From: G965222335 sp965222335
GTDB taxonomy: Bacteria; Pseudomonadota; Gammaproteobacteria; Pseudomonadales; Halieaceae
Reading direction: 5' to 3'
Length of the DNA: 64,000 nt
NCBI GenBank assembly: GCA_965222335.1
Contig: OZ244944.1
Coordinates: forward strand, 1,302,001-1,366,000
Numbering within the stretch: the first letter of the stretch is position 1; each line of letters starts with the position of its first letter. Below the pieces are notes generated by a model that saw only the letters and a program-made list of their open reading frames with translations, did no database searches and was not told the origin of the DNA. Positions 1 through 8,768 of the stretch are shown here, piece after piece. The position numbers and the translations under genes were made by a program.

Positions 1-1909
1 GACCGCCGATGGGGCTGGCGGGTTCCTCTGGGCTTTCCTCGCGCGGCGCAGGCTCCTCACCGCCGGTGCTGGCGCCGCCGGAACCGCCCCAGTCACGCGG
101 CTCGCGCGGCTTGCGCCCGGCCATGATGTCCTCGATCTGGTCCGCGTCGATGGTCTCGTAGAGCATCAGCGCCTCGGCCATCACGTGCAGTTTCTCGACG
201 TTCTCTTCCAGCAGGCGCTTCGACGTGTCGTAACACTCGTCGATGATGGCCCGCACTTCCTCGTCGATCTGCTTGGCGGTCTCGCCGGAGATCGCCTTGT
301 TGGATTGCCCCGCGGAGCGGCCGAGGAAGACTTCTTCATCCGCATCGTCATACATCAGCGGTCCCATCTTCTCGGACAGGCCCCACTGGGTCACCATCTT
401 GCGCGCAATCTCGGTAGCGCGCTGGATGTCGTTGGACGCGCCGGTGGTGACGCCATCGCGGCCCAGGGTCATTTCCTCGGCGATGCGGCCACCGAAGAGG
501 CTGCAGATCTGGCTGATGATATGCCGCCGGCTGTGGCTGTAACGGTCTTCCTCGGGCAGGAACATGGTCACACCCAGGGCCCGGCCACGGGGAATGATGC
601 TCACCTTGTACACCGGGTCGTGCTCCGGCATCAGGCGGCCGACGATCGCGTGCCCGGCCTCGTGATAGGCGGTATTGCGCTTCTCGTCCTCCGACATGAC
701 CATGGATTTGCGCTCGGCGCCCATCATGATCTTGTCCTTGGCCAGCTCGAACTGGGTCATACCCACCGTACGCACGCTGGCGCGCGCCGCGAACAGGGCG
801 GCCTCGTTGACCAGGTTGGCCAGATCAGCACCGGAGAAGCCGGGTGTGCCGCGGGCAATCTTGGACGCATCCACGTCCTCCGCCAACGGCACCTTGCGCA
901 TATGCACCTTGAGGATGTGCTCGCGGCCACGAATATCGGGCAGGCCGACCACGACCTGGCGGTCGAAGCGGCCGGGGCGCAGCAGCGCCGGGTCGAGGAC
1001 GTCGGGACGGTTGGTCGCGGCGATCACAATCACCCCGTCGTTGACTTCGAAGCCGTCCATCTCGACCAGCAGCTGGTTCAGGGTCTGCTCGCGCTCGTCG
1101 TGACCGCCGCCAAGGCCGGCGCCACGGTGGCGACCCACCGCGTCGATCTCGTCGATAAAGATGATACAGGGCGCCTGCTTCTTGGCCTGCTCGAACATGT
1201 CGCGCACGCGCGACGCACCCACGCCGACGAACATCTCGACGAAGTCGGAGCCGGAGATTGAGAAGAAGGGCACCTTGGCCTCGCCGGCGATCGCCTTGGC
1301 CAGCAGGGTCTTACCGGTACCCGGCTGCCCCACCATCAGCACGCCGCGCGGAATCCGCCCGCCCAGCTTCTGGAAGCGACCCGGGTCGCGCAGGAACTCG
1401 ACCAGCTCCTGTACATCTTCCTTGGCCTCATCAACCCCGGCGACATCGGCGAAAGTGGTCGTGATCTGGTCTTCGCCCAGCAGGCGCGCCTTGCTCTTGC
1501 CGAAGCTCATGGGGCCGCCACGGCCGCCACCGCCACCCTGCATCTGGCGCATGAAGAACATGAATACGGCAATGATGATCAGGATCGGGAAGCTCGCCAC
1601 CAGCAGCTGCGTCCATACGCTCTGCTGTTCCGGCTTGCGACCCTCGACTTCCACCTTGTGCTCCAGCAGGTCGTCGATCAGCTTGGGGTCTTCCAGCATC
1701 GGACGCACGGTCTCGAAGCGCGAGCCATCAAAGCGCTCACCGGTGATGGACAGCCCGTCCACCACCACTTTCTTCACCTGGTCCTGCTGGATTTCCTGGA
1801 TGAATTCCGAGTAGCCCACCTGCTCGGTCGGCGACTGCATATTGAAGTTGTTGAAAACCGACAACAGGACGGCGGCTATTACCAGCCAAAGCAGTAGATT
1901 TTTTGCCAT
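1..1909 (-). CDS. ftsH: ATP-dependent zinc metalloprotease FtsH (3' end cut by window)
   Basis: Hexameric inner-membrane AAA+ protease that extracts and degrades membrane and short-lived cytosolic proteins. The gene runs leftward from an ATG at 1909. About 636 residues are visible without a stop, and E. coli FtsH has 644, so only a short tail is missing. Seen: an N-terminal membrane helix (about residues 4-20), a periplasmic domain, a second helix near residue 105, Walker A GQPGTGKT at 194-201 (the second residue is usually Pro), Walker B IIFIDEID and the zinc motif HEAGH at 416-420. The C-terminal tail is Pro/Glu/Gly-rich. It lies downstream of rlmE, as in other gammaproteobacteria, but a hairpin at 2053-2071 and a -10 at 1977-1982 suggest its own transcript. 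Confidence 0.97.
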   Translation of the reverse strand, partial: MAKNLLLWLVIAAVLLSVFNNFNMQSPTEQVGYSEFIQEIQQDQVKKVVVDGLSITGERFDGSRFETVRPMLEDPKLIDDLLEHKVEVEGRKPEQQSVWTQLLVASFPILIIIAVFMFFMRQMQGGGGGRGGPMSFGKSKARLLGEDQITTTFADVAGVDEAKEDVQELVEFLRDPGRFQKLGGRIPRGVLMVGQPGTGKTLLAKAIAGEAKVPFFSISGSDFVEMFVGVGASRVRDMFEQAKKQAPCIIFIDEIDAVGRHRGAGLGGGHDEREQTLNQLLVEMDGFEVNDGVIVIAATNRPDVLDPALLRPGRFDRQVVVGLPDIRGREHILKVHMRKVPLAEDVDASKIARGTPGFSGADLANLVNEAALFAARASVRTVGMTQFELAKDKIMMGAERKSMVMSEDEKRNTAYHEAGHAIVGRLMPEHDPVYKVSIIPRGRALGVTMFLPEEDRYSHSRRHIISQICSLFGGRIAEEMTLGRDGVTTGASNDIQRATEIARKMVTQWGLSEKMGPLMYDDADEEVFLGRSAGQSNKAISGETAKQIDEEVRAIIDECYDTSKRLLEENVEKLHVMAEALMLYETIDADQIEDIMAGRKPREPRDWGGSGGASTGGEEPAPREESPEEPASPIGG

Positions 1910-1976
1910 ATCACTCAACGCTGTTACCTCACCAACTTTCCGTCCGATACGGGCGGTGCGACAGCCTTCCTCCTCA

Positions 1977-1982
1977 ATTATA
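1977..1982 (-). promoter_or_regulatory. Candidate -10 element for ftsH
   Basis: On the minus strand this reads TATAAT, a perfect -10, about 70 bases before the ftsH ATG. I see no good -35 at 16-18 bases upstream, so the assignment rests on the -10 and its position between the rlmE terminator and ftsH. Confidence 0.4.
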
Positions 1983-2052
1983 GCCGGAATCCGGAGCCGC
2001 CCGGTCCCACCGATGGGTTGGTGCGAGATGGCGCCGCCCAAGCGGCGCCCTG

Positions 2053-2071
2053 AAAAAGGGGTCTGACCCCC
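2053..2071 (-). terminator. Intrinsic terminator after rlmE
   Basis: Read on the minus strand this is a short stem GGGGTC/GACCCC followed by TTTTT, 34 bases after the rlmE stop. A second GC-rich hairpin (2030-2049, arms GGCGCCGC/GCGGCGCC) follows immediately. The pair would separate rlmE from ftsH transcription. Confidence 0.6.
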
Positions 2072-2104
2072 AATGTACTATAGATGGGTGCCCCGCTCCA
2101 CGTT

Positions 2105-2728
2105 TCAACCCTGGTAGTTAAGGGCCACCAGATAGACTTCCCGCGAACGCGGGCGCGACGCCCCCGGTTTGCGCGTGAGTACCCGGCCGAAAGCCCCGCG
2201 GCTGCTGCGTATCAGCTCGTCGAAGCCCTCGCCCTGGAAGACTTTGGCCACAAATGACCCGCCAGGACGCAGCACACGTGTCGCCATATCCAGCGCCAGC
2301 TCTACCAGGTACATGGACCGCGGCTGGTCTACCGCGTTCACCCCGCTCATATTGGGCGCCATGTCCGACAGCACCACATCCACCGGGGCATCGCCGAGGG
2401 CCGCCAGGATGGCCTCGAAAACCGCCTCCTCGGTGAAATCCCCGGGCACAAATTCCACCCCCGCCAGGCTGTCCATGGGCAGGATGTCCGAGGCCACCAC
2501 CCGGCCGTGGTGCCCCACCAGTTCCGCCGCCACCTGGGACCAGCCACCGGGGGCGCTACCGAGGTCCATGACCGTCATACCGGGGCGGATCAGCCGGTCT
2601 TTCTCCTGCAGTTCCAGCAGCTTGTAGCAGGCGCGGGAACGGTAGCCCTCGCGCTGGGCCTGCTGCACGTAGGGATCGTCCCGGTGCTCCTTCAGCCACG
2701 AGCGGCTGGACGAGCGTTTCTTGGCCAT
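2105..2728 (-). CDS. rlmE: 23S rRNA (uridine-2'-O)-methyltransferase RlmE
   Basis: SAM-dependent methyltransferase that 2'-O-methylates U2552 of 23S rRNA during late 50S assembly. I chose the ATG at 2728 (207 residues; E. coli RlmE has 209) because MAKKRSSSRSW matches the family N-terminus and an AGGGGG ribosome site precedes it. The open frame extends further to 2809 without support. The SAM motif VMDLGSAPGGWSQ and the family's K-D-K-E catalytic residues are visible in the segments YKLLE, LSDMAPN, FVAKVFQ and REVYLV. It is divergent from yhbY, the conserved arrangement. Confidence 0.96.
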   Translation of the reverse strand: MAKKRSSSRSWLKEHRDDPYVQQAQREGYRSRACYKLLELQEKDRLIRPGMTVMDLGSAPGGWSQVAAELVGHHGRVVASDILPMDSLAGVEFVPGDFTEEAVFEAILAALGDAPVDVVLSDMAPNMSGVNAVDQPRSMYLVELALDMATRVLRPGGSFVAKVFQGEGFDELIRSSRGAFGRVLTRKPGASRPRSREVYLVALNYQG

Positions 2729-2826
2729 GACACAACCCCCTGCGTGTTGGCGTATCCTGTGACGGGGGCCTTGTGTAAAATCCAACCCCTCCTGAATTGA
2801 GCGACACATTGTAGCGTGGAAACCCT

Positions 2827-3138
2827 ATGAGCAAGAACGCCGGCATGGATACCAAGCAACTGCGCGCCATCGGCCACAAGCTGAAGCCCGTGGTAACGGT
2901 TGCGGGTAACGGCCTGACCGAGGGCGTCCTCGGTGAGATCGAGCGCGCGCTGTCGGATCACGAGCTGATCAAGATCAAGCTGGCGGTGGGCAGTCGCGAG
3001 GCCCGTGCCGCAGTGGCACAGGAAATCAGCCAGCGCACGGGGGGCGAGGTCGCGCAGGCGATTGGCAACGTGATCCTGCTGCTGCGCCGCAGCGCCCAGC
3101 CCGACCCGCGCCTGTCCAACCTCCTGCGCCCGCTGTAA
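2827..3138 (+). CDS. yhbY: YhbY family ribosome assembly RNA-binding protein
   Basis: Small CRS1-YhbY (CRM) domain protein that associates with pre-50S particles. It has 103 residues; family members are about 97-105. The N-terminal half carries the KQLRAIGHKLKPVV start of the CRM fold and the GNGLTEGVL loop, with a GxG-type RNA-binding segment. It is divergent from rlmE with 98 bases between the starts, and is followed 11 bases later by a small conserved gene, probably on the same transcript. Confidence 0.93.
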   Translation: MSKNAGMDTKQLRAIGHKLKPVVTVAGNGLTEGVLGEIERALSDHELIKIKLAVGSREARAAVAQEISQRTGGEVAQAIGNVILLLRRSAQPDPRLSNLLRPL

Positions 3139-3149
3139 GCCGCCTGCCC

Positions 3150-3497
3150 ATGGCCGATATTCTCGCCTTCCCCTCCCAGCAGGCCCAGGCCCTGGCCTAC
3201 CTGGATCGCGAGTTACGCAATTTGCTGCAGACCAGGGGCGCGGACCAGGCCCTGGTCGATTTTGCCGCGGATCAGCTGACCTCCCTGTACCGGGAGCTGA
3301 ACGAATCCGAGCACTATCAGCTCAAGATCAATCTTCCGGCGGGTCTGGCGGAAAACGAAAGGGCAGCGCTGTACGCGGAAATCGAGCAGGGGCTGGGCGA
3401 GGTGCAGCGGGAAAACCACCAGTTGCTGGTGCGGCTGGTGGCACGCCTCGTCCTGACCGAGCTGCGCCTGTTCCAGCACGAGCGGCCTGACGCCTGA
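3150..3497 (+). CDS. Conserved hypothetical protein, 115 residues
   Basis: I recognise no domain. The protein is soluble and mostly helical by composition, rich in Leu, Glu and Gln, with no signal peptide or membrane helix. It follows yhbY by 11 bases, so co-transcription is likely. It ends against a GC-rich tandem repeat and is convergent with greA. Codon use looks like the neighbours. A role in RNA or ribosome biology would be a guess from position only. Confidence 0.75.
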   Translation: MADILAFPSQQAQALAYLDRELRNLLQTRGADQALVDFAADQLTSLYRELNESEHYQLKINLPAGLAENERAALYAEIEQGLGEVQRENHQLLVRLVARLVLTELRLFQHERPDA

Positions 3498-3560
3498 CGC
3501 GGCCCGGCCTAGCGCGGCCCGGCCCGACCTGCGCGGCCCGACCTGCGCGGCCCGACCTAG
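3498..3560. repeat. Short GC-rich tandem repeat between convergent genes
   Basis: Four to five imperfect copies of a unit reading GCGCGGCCCGACCT (some copies with GGCC in place of GACC) fill the whole gap between the 115-residue gene and greA. The last copy supplies the greA stop codon (TAG on the minus strand, 3557-3559). A related pair of units is found at 23050-23078. Confidence 0.8.
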
Positions 3561-4033
3561 ATATGTTGTACCTGGTCGATCTCGTATTCGACGTCGCCGC
3601 CGGGGGCCTTGACCGTCACCACGTCGCCCTCTTCCTTGCCGATCAGGGCGCGGGCAATGGGTGAGCCGACCGAGATCAGGTTCTTCTTCACGTCCGCCTC
3701 GTCCTCACCGACGATGCGGTAGGACACGGTGGCGTCGGTTTCGACATTGATCAGGTCAACGGTGGTGCCGAAGATCACCTTGCCGGACTTGGGTATCGTG
3801 GTTACGTCGATGACCTGGGCATTGGAGAGCTTGTTCTCGATCTCCATGATCCGGCCCTCGGCGAAACTCTGCTGTTCCCGCGCCGCGTGGTACTCCGCGT
3901 TTTCCTTCAGGTCGCCGTGCTCACGGGCCTCGGCAATGGCCTGGGTGATGCGCGGCCGGTCCACTTTTTTCAGCTGTTCCAGTTCCTTGCGCAGGGCGGC
4001 CTCGCCGGTCACTGTCATGGGTACATTACTCAT
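3557..4033 (-). CDS. greA: Transcription elongation factor GreA
   Basis: Rescues backtracked RNA polymerase by stimulating cleavage of the 3' end of the nascent RNA through the secondary channel. The 158 residues from the ATG at 4033 equal the E. coli length. The N-terminal coiled coil with the EAREHGDLKENAEYHAA tip region (the acidic Asp/Glu at the tip coordinate Mg2+) and the C-terminal FKBP-like domain ending in GGDVEYEI are intact. The open frame extends upstream to 4114 into carB, but MSNVPMT aligns with the known start. It sits 5 bases after the carB stop, so it is the last gene of carA-carB-greA. Confidence 0.97.
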   Translation of the reverse strand: MSNVPMTVTGEAALRKELEQLKKVDRPRITQAIAEAREHGDLKENAEYHAAREQQSFAEGRIMEIENKLSNAQVIDVTTIPKSGKVIFGTTVDLINVETDATVSYRIVGEDEADVKKNLISVGSPIARALIGKEEGDVVTVKAPGGDVEYEIDQVQHI

Positions 4034-4038
4034 ACCGC

Positions 4039-7000
4039 TTAACTCCCTATACTCGCGTGCAGGTCCTGCAGCCTGCGCACGGTTTTGTCGCTTTCCAGTT
4101 TCAGGGCCATGCACACGGCCTCGGCGGCCGCCAGGGTGGTCGTGTAGAACACCCGGTGGGCCTCGGCGCTGGCCCGGATCGGCGCCGAGTCGGCAATCGC
4201 ACGACGCCCTTCGGTGGTGTTGATAATCATATCGGCTTCGTCGTTCTTGATCATGTCGACGATGTGCGGCCGCCCCTCGAGCACCTTGTTCACCCGACGC
4301 ACGGTAAGGCCCGCTGCCTCCAGTGCCGTCGCGGTACCCGAGGTTGCCGCCAGGTCAAAGCCCAGGGCTGCCAGCTCAATCGCCACGCGCACCGCGCCGG
4401 GCTTGTCCACGTCGCGGACGCTGATCAGCGCGGTGCCACTGCGCGGCGGCGGTTCACCGGCGGCGAGCTGGGCCTTGGCAAAGGCACCGGCAAAGGTGTC
4501 TCCGGTGCCCATCACTTCCCCGGTGGAGCGCATTTCCGGCCCCAGGATGGGATCGACCCCCGGGAACTTGTTGAAAGGCATCACCGCTTCCTTGACCGAG
4601 AAGTAGGGCGGCACGATTTCGCGGGTGATGCCCTGGGCCGCCAGTGAGGTGCCGGCCATACAGCGCGCCGCCACCTTGGCCAGGGACACGCCGATACTCT
4701 TGGATACAAAGGGCACCGTGCGCGAGGCCCGCGGGTTGACCTCGATCACGTAGACCTCGTCGTCCTGCCAGGCCAGCTGCACGTTCATCAGGCCGCGCAC
4801 GCCGAGCTCCAGGGCCATCTGCCGGATCTGTTCGCGCATCTCGTCCTGCACCGCGGCCGGCAGGCTGTAGGGCGGCAGGGAGCAGGCCGAGTCACCGGAG
4901 TGCACCCCCGCCTGCTCGATGTGCTGCATAATCGCCCCGATCACCACCTGTTCGCCGTCGCAGACCGCGTCCACGTCCACTTCCACGGCGTTACTCAGGA
5001 AGCTGTCCAGCAGCACCGGGGCGTCCTCGGACACCTGCACCGCGTCGCGCATGTAGCGCAGCAGGTCCTCCTCGCGGTAGACGATCTCCATCGCGCGCCC
5101 GCCGAGGACGTAGGACGGGCGCACCACCAGGGGGTAGCCAATGCTCTGGGCGGCCGCCAGGGCCTCGTCCACGCTGCGCACCGTGGTGTTCGCTGGCTGG
5201 CGCAGGTCGAGCTTCTGGATCATGCGCTGGAAGCGCTCGCGGTCCTCGGCCCGGTCGATGGCGTCGGGGCTGGTGCCGATAATCGGCACGCCCTGCGCCT
5301 CCAGCGCCCGCGCCAGTTTCAGCGGCGTCTGGCCACCGAACTGCACGATCACGCCCTTGGGCTTCTCGAGGTTGACGATTTCCAGCACGTCCTCGAGGGT
5401 CACCGGCTCGAAATACAGGCGGTCAGAGGTGTCGTAATCCGTGGATACGGTCTCCGGGTTGCAGTTGACCATAATGGTCTCGTAGCCATCCTCGCGCATC
5501 GCCAGCGCCGCGTGTACGCAGCAGTAGTCAAACTCAATGCCCTGGCCGATCCGGTTGGGGCCGCCGCCGATGACCAGGATCTTGTCGCGGTCGCTGGGCG
5601 CGGCCTCGCACTCTTCCTCGTAGGTGGAGTACATGTAGGCAGTGGCGGAGGCAAACTCCGCGGCGCAGGTATCGACCCGCTTGTACACCGGGTGAATCCC
5701 CAGGCTGTGACGGTGGTTGCGCACTTCGCCCTCGGTCACCGCCAGCAACACCGCCAGGCGCGCATCGGAGAAGCCCTTGCGCTTGAGGCGGTACATGGTG
5801 TCGGCGTCGATGTCGGCCAGGTTGACCGGCTTGAGGCGGTCCTCGGTGGCGATCAGGTCCTCGATCTGTACCAGGAACCAGGGGTCGACGCCGGAGTAGC
5901 CGTGTACCTCCTCGACGCTCATGCCGGCGCGGAAGGCATCGCCGATGAACCAGATGCGGTCCGCGCCCGGGTTGGTCAGCTCCGACACCAGCTCATCGCG
6001 GTTCTCGGGGTCGTCCACGTCGATCTTGTGCTCGAAGCCGGCGGAGCCAACCTCGAGCCCACGCAGGGCTTTCTGCATCGACTCCTGGAAAGTACGCCCA
6101 ATGGCCATCACCTCACCCACGGACTTCATCTGGGTGGTGAGTCGCGGGTCCGCGGCGTTGAACTTCTCGAAGGCGAAGCGCGGGATCTTGGTGACCACGT
6201 AGTCGATCGCCGGCTCGAAGGACGCCGGGGTGGTACCGCCGGTGATGTCATTCTGCAGCTCATCCAGGGTATAACCCACCGCCAGCTTCGCCGCCACCTT
6301 GGCAATCGGGAAACCGGTGGCCTTGGAGGCCAGCGCCGAGGAACGGGATACCCGCGGGTTCATCTCGATGATGACCAGGCGCCCGGTGTCGGGATCGAGG
6401 CCGAACTGGACGTTGGAGCCGCCGGTCTCCACCCCGATCTCGCGCAACACCGCCAGGGAGGCGTTGCGCATGATCTGGTATTCCTTGTCGGTCAGGGTCT
6501 GGGCCGGCGCCACGGTGATCGAGTCACCCGTGTGTACGCCCATGGCGTCAAAATTCTCAATTGAGCAGACGATTATGCAGTTGTCGTTCTTGTCCCGCAC
6601 CACCTCCATCTCGAACTCTTTCCAGCCGATCAGGGACTCGTCGATCAACAGCTCGTGGGTCGGCGACAGGTCCAGGCCGCGGACGCAGATTTCCTCGAAC
6701 TCGTCGCGGTTGTAGGCGATACCGCCCCCGGAGCCGCCCATGGTGAACGAGGGCCGGATGATGCAGGGAAAACCGATGGAGTCCAGCACCTGGAAGGCCT
6801 CTTCCATGCTGTGGGCCATGGCGGCACGGGGGGTTTCCAGGCCGATGCGCTTCATCGCCTCGTCGAACAGGTGGCGGTCCTCGGCCTTGTCGATCGATTC
6901 CTTGGTGGCGCCGATCATTTCCACGCCGTGTTCCTCCAGGACCCCGTGCCTCGCCAGGTCCAGGGCGCAGTTCAGGGCGGTCTGGCCGCCCATGGTGGGC

Positions 7001-7260
7001 AGCAGGGCGTCGGGCTTTTCCGCCTCGATAATGCGCGCCACCGTCTGCCACTCAATGGGCTCAATGTAGGTCGCGTCGGCCATCGCCGGGTCAGTCATGA
7101 TGGTCGCGGGGTTGGAGTTGACCAGGATGACCCGGAAGCCCTCCTCGCGCAGGGCCTTGCAGGCCTGGGCGCCGGAATAGTCGAATTCGCAGGCCTGGCC
7201 AATCACGATGGGACCCGCACCGAGAATCAGGACGCTTTGGATGTCGGTTCTCTTGGGCAT
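4039..7260 (-). CDS. carB: Carbamoyl-phosphate synthase large subunit
   Basis: Makes carbamoyl phosphate for arginine and pyrimidine synthesis from bicarbonate, two ATP and ammonia channelled from CarA. Its 1073 residues equal the usual length. Two homologous ATP-grasp halves are visible: one begins MPKRTDIQSVLILGAGPIVI and the other has KILVIGGGPNRIGQGIEF near residue 560. The C-terminal MGS-like allosteric domain follows (about 940-1073), where UMP and ornithine bind in enterobacteria. The start lies 5 bases after the carA stop, consistent with one transcript. Confidence 0.98.
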   Translation of the reverse strand: MPKRTDIQSVLILGAGPIVIGQACEFDYSGAQACKALREEGFRVILVNSNPATIMTDPAMADATYIEPIEWQTVARIIEAEKPDALLPTMGGQTALNCALDLARHGVLEEHGVEMIGATKESIDKAEDRHLFDEAMKRIGLETPRAAMAHSMEEAFQVLDSIGFPCIIRPSFTMGGSGGGIAYNRDEFEEICVRGLDLSPTHELLIDESLIGWKEFEMEVVRDKNDNCIIVCSIENFDAMGVHTGDSITVAPAQTLTDKEYQIMRNASLAVLREIGVETGGSNVQFGLDPDTGRLVIIEMNPRVSRSSALASKATGFPIAKVAAKLAVGYTLDELQNDITGGTTPASFEPAIDYVVTKIPRFAFEKFNAADPRLTTQMKSVGEVMAIGRTFQESMQKALRGLEVGSAGFEHKIDVDDPENRDELVSELTNPGADRIWFIGDAFRAGMSVEEVHGYSGVDPWFLVQIEDLIATEDRLKPVNLADIDADTMYRLKRKGFSDARLAVLLAVTEGEVRNHRHSLGIHPVYKRVDTCAAEFASATAYMYSTYEEECEAAPSDRDKILVIGGGPNRIGQGIEFDYCCVHAALAMREDGYETIMVNCNPETVSTDYDTSDRLYFEPVTLEDVLEIVNLEKPKGVIVQFGGQTPLKLARALEAQGVPIIGTSPDAIDRAEDRERFQRMIQKLDLRQPANTTVRSVDEALAAAQSIGYPLVVRPSYVLGGRAMEIVYREEDLLRYMRDAVQVSEDAPVLLDSFLSNAVEVDVDAVCDGEQVVIGAIMQHIEQAGVHSGDSACSLPPYSLPAAVQDEMREQIRQMALELGVRGLMNVQLAWQDDEVYVIEVNPRASRTVPFVSKSIGVSLAKVAARCMAGTSLAAQGITREIVPPYFSVKEAVMPFNKFPGVDPILGPEMRSTGEVMGTGDTFAGAFAKAQLAAGEPPPRSGTALISVRDVDKPGAVRVAIELAALGFDLAATSGTATALEAAGLTVRRVNKVLEGRPHIVDMIKNDEADMIINTTEGRRAIADSAPIRASAEAHRVFYTTTLAAAEAVCMALKLESDKTVRRLQDLHASIGS

Positions 7261-7265
7261 ACGGC

Positions 7266-8408
7266 TTACCGGTTTCCTGTTCTGGCGGCGATCAATTCGA
7301 TGAAGTGTTCAAACAGGGGCGCGGCATCGTGCGGCCCGGGACTGGCCTCGGGGTGCCCCTGGAAGCTGAAGGCCGGCTTGTCCGTGCGATGGATACCCTG
7401 CAGGGAGCCGTCAAACAACGATTTGTGGGTGACCCGCAGGTTCTGCGGGAGGCTGGCCTCGTCCACGGCGAAGCCATGATTCTGGCTGGTGATCAGGACC
7501 GTGCCGTCGTCCAGGTTCTGTACCGGGTGATTGGCCCCGTGGTGGCCGAATTTCATTTTCACGCTGCGGGCACCACTGGCCAGGCCCAGCAGCTGGTGTC
7601 CGAGGCAGATGCCGAATACGGGAATCTCGGTCTCCAGCAGCTCTCGGATCGCGGCAATCGCGTAATCGCAGGGCTCGGGGTCGCCGGGGCCGTTGGACAG
7701 GAAGATACCGTCCGGCTGCAGCGCCAGGACCTCGCTGGCGGGCGTTTGCGCGGGCACCACCGTGAGGCGACAGCCGCGGTCCACCAGCATCCGCAGGATG
7801 TTGCGCTTGACCCCGTAGTCATAGGCCACCACGTGATAGGGCAACTCTGCTGCCGGGCGCTCGCGAAAGCCGCTGCCCAGCTGCCAGCTACCCGCTGTCC
7901 AGGCGTAGCTTTCCCCGGCGCTGACCACTTTCGCCAGATCCATCCCCTTGAGCCCGGCAAAGCCGCGGGCCTGGGCCAGGGCCGCGTCCTCGTCAATATG
8001 CTCGCCGGCCATGAGGCAGCCATTCTGGGCGCCCTTCTCCCGCAGGATGCGGGTCAGGCGGCGGGTGTCGATATCCGCGATCGCCACCACATTGCGGCGC
8101 TTGAGGTAGGTGGAAAGATCCTCCTCGCTGCGGAAGCTGCTGGCCATCAGGGGCAGATCACGGATCACCAGGCCCGCGGCCCAGATCGCATCGGACTCCT
8201 CGTCCTCGGCGTTAGTCCCGGTGTTGCCGATGTGGGGGTAGGTCAGGGTGACAATCTGGCGGGCGTAGGAGGGGTCGGTGAGAATCTCCTGGTACCCGCT
8301 CATGGCCGTGTTGAAAACGACCTCACCGACCGAGGTTCCCTCGGCGCCAATGGAGAGGCCTCGGAATAAACTGCCATCCTCGAGGGCTAACAGGGCCTGG
8401 TTGAACAA
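7266..8408 (-). CDS. carA: Carbamoyl-phosphate synthase small (glutaminase) subunit
   Basis: Class I glutamine amidotransferase that releases ammonia for CarB. I place the start at TTG 8408 (380 residues; E. coli has 382). From there the protein reads (M)FNQALLALEDG, matching the family start, and an AGGAGGT ribosome site lies 5-6 bases upstream. The alternative ATG at 8423 lies within the ATGGAGGAGGTG string and would bury that site in the coding region. The N-terminal CarA domain is followed by the GATase domain with the nucleophile motif GICLGHQLLG and the His-Glu pair in GHPEASPGPHD. Confidence 0.96.
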   Translation of the reverse strand: MFNQALLALEDGSLFRGLSIGAEGTSVGEVVFNTAMSGYQEILTDPSYARQIVTLTYPHIGNTGTNAEDEESDAIWAAGLVIRDLPLMASSFRSEEDLSTYLKRRNVVAIADIDTRRLTRILREKGAQNGCLMAGEHIDEDAALAQARGFAGLKGMDLAKVVSAGESYAWTAGSWQLGSGFRERPAAELPYHVVAYDYGVKRNILRMLVDRGCRLTVVPAQTPASEVLALQPDGIFLSNGPGDPEPCDYAIAAIRELLETEIPVFGICLGHQLLGLASGARSVKMKFGHHGANHPVQNLDDGTVLITSQNHGFAVDEASLPQNLRVTHKSLFDGSLQGIHRTDKPAFSFQGHPEASPGPHDAAPLFEHFIELIAARTGNR

Positions 8409-8451
8409 GTACACCTCCTCCATTCACTGCCGCGATACGGCGCAGTCGCAT

Positions 8452-8490
8452 CCGGGCGCCCCTTGCCGGGCGCCCCCTCAGCCGGGCGCC
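8452..8490 (-). promoter_or_regulatory. Three CCGGGCGCC copies in the carA leader
   Basis: The nonamer CCGGGCGCC occurs at 8452-8460, 8466-8474 and 8482-8490, at starts 14 and 16 bases apart, between the carA start and the hairpin at 8494-8528. It contains the palindrome GGCGCC. It could be an operator array or leader RNA structure; I know of no regulator that matches. Confidence 0.4.
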
Positions 8491-8493
8491 AAG

Positions 8494-8528
8494 AAAAAGC
8501 GAGATGGGGCAACCGCATCTCGCTTTTT
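8494..8528. terminator. Strong bidirectional terminator hairpin upstream of carA
   Basis: A perfect 13-base stem (AAAAAGCGAGATG / CATCTCGCTTTTT) encloses a 9-base loop. Both strands give GC-containing stems followed by a T-run, so it can stop transcription in either direction. It lies 85 bases before the carA start. No minus-strand gene exists to its right, so it either ends a transcript whose gene is gone, insulates carA, or acts as a leader attenuator. The stretch 8529-8768 holds no gene; I see no convincing promoter in it. Confidence 0.75.
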
Positions 8529-8768
8529 GTCATACAATCGGCTCTGGTACTACTCGGGGACAAACGCGACCCGGGTGCAGGTCCAGCGTTTACAAACTGG
8601 GCGCAGATTCTAGGTGATCCCCGTCAAGCTGTCCAGACTGATAGCACCCCGGCGCTCGCTGGCGGTTCGGCAGCAGGCTGTGTGTCGCCTGGAACTCGCG
8701 GCCGCCGCCCCGCCCGGACGGGCGGACAGCGCGCAGGGATAAAAAATCAGCAGCAGGGAGTGACTTTT

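Noticed and set aside
185..1261. Plus-strand open frame opposite ftsH
   Set aside because: Antisense shadow; ftsH on the minus strand has every family motif.
3498..3560. CRISPR array
   Set aside because: Units are contiguous, imperfect and without spacers; no cas genes.
4900..6564. Long plus-strand open frame opposite carB
   Set aside because: It is the antisense of a fully conserved carB; His/Val/Arg-rich composition typical of high-GC shadows.
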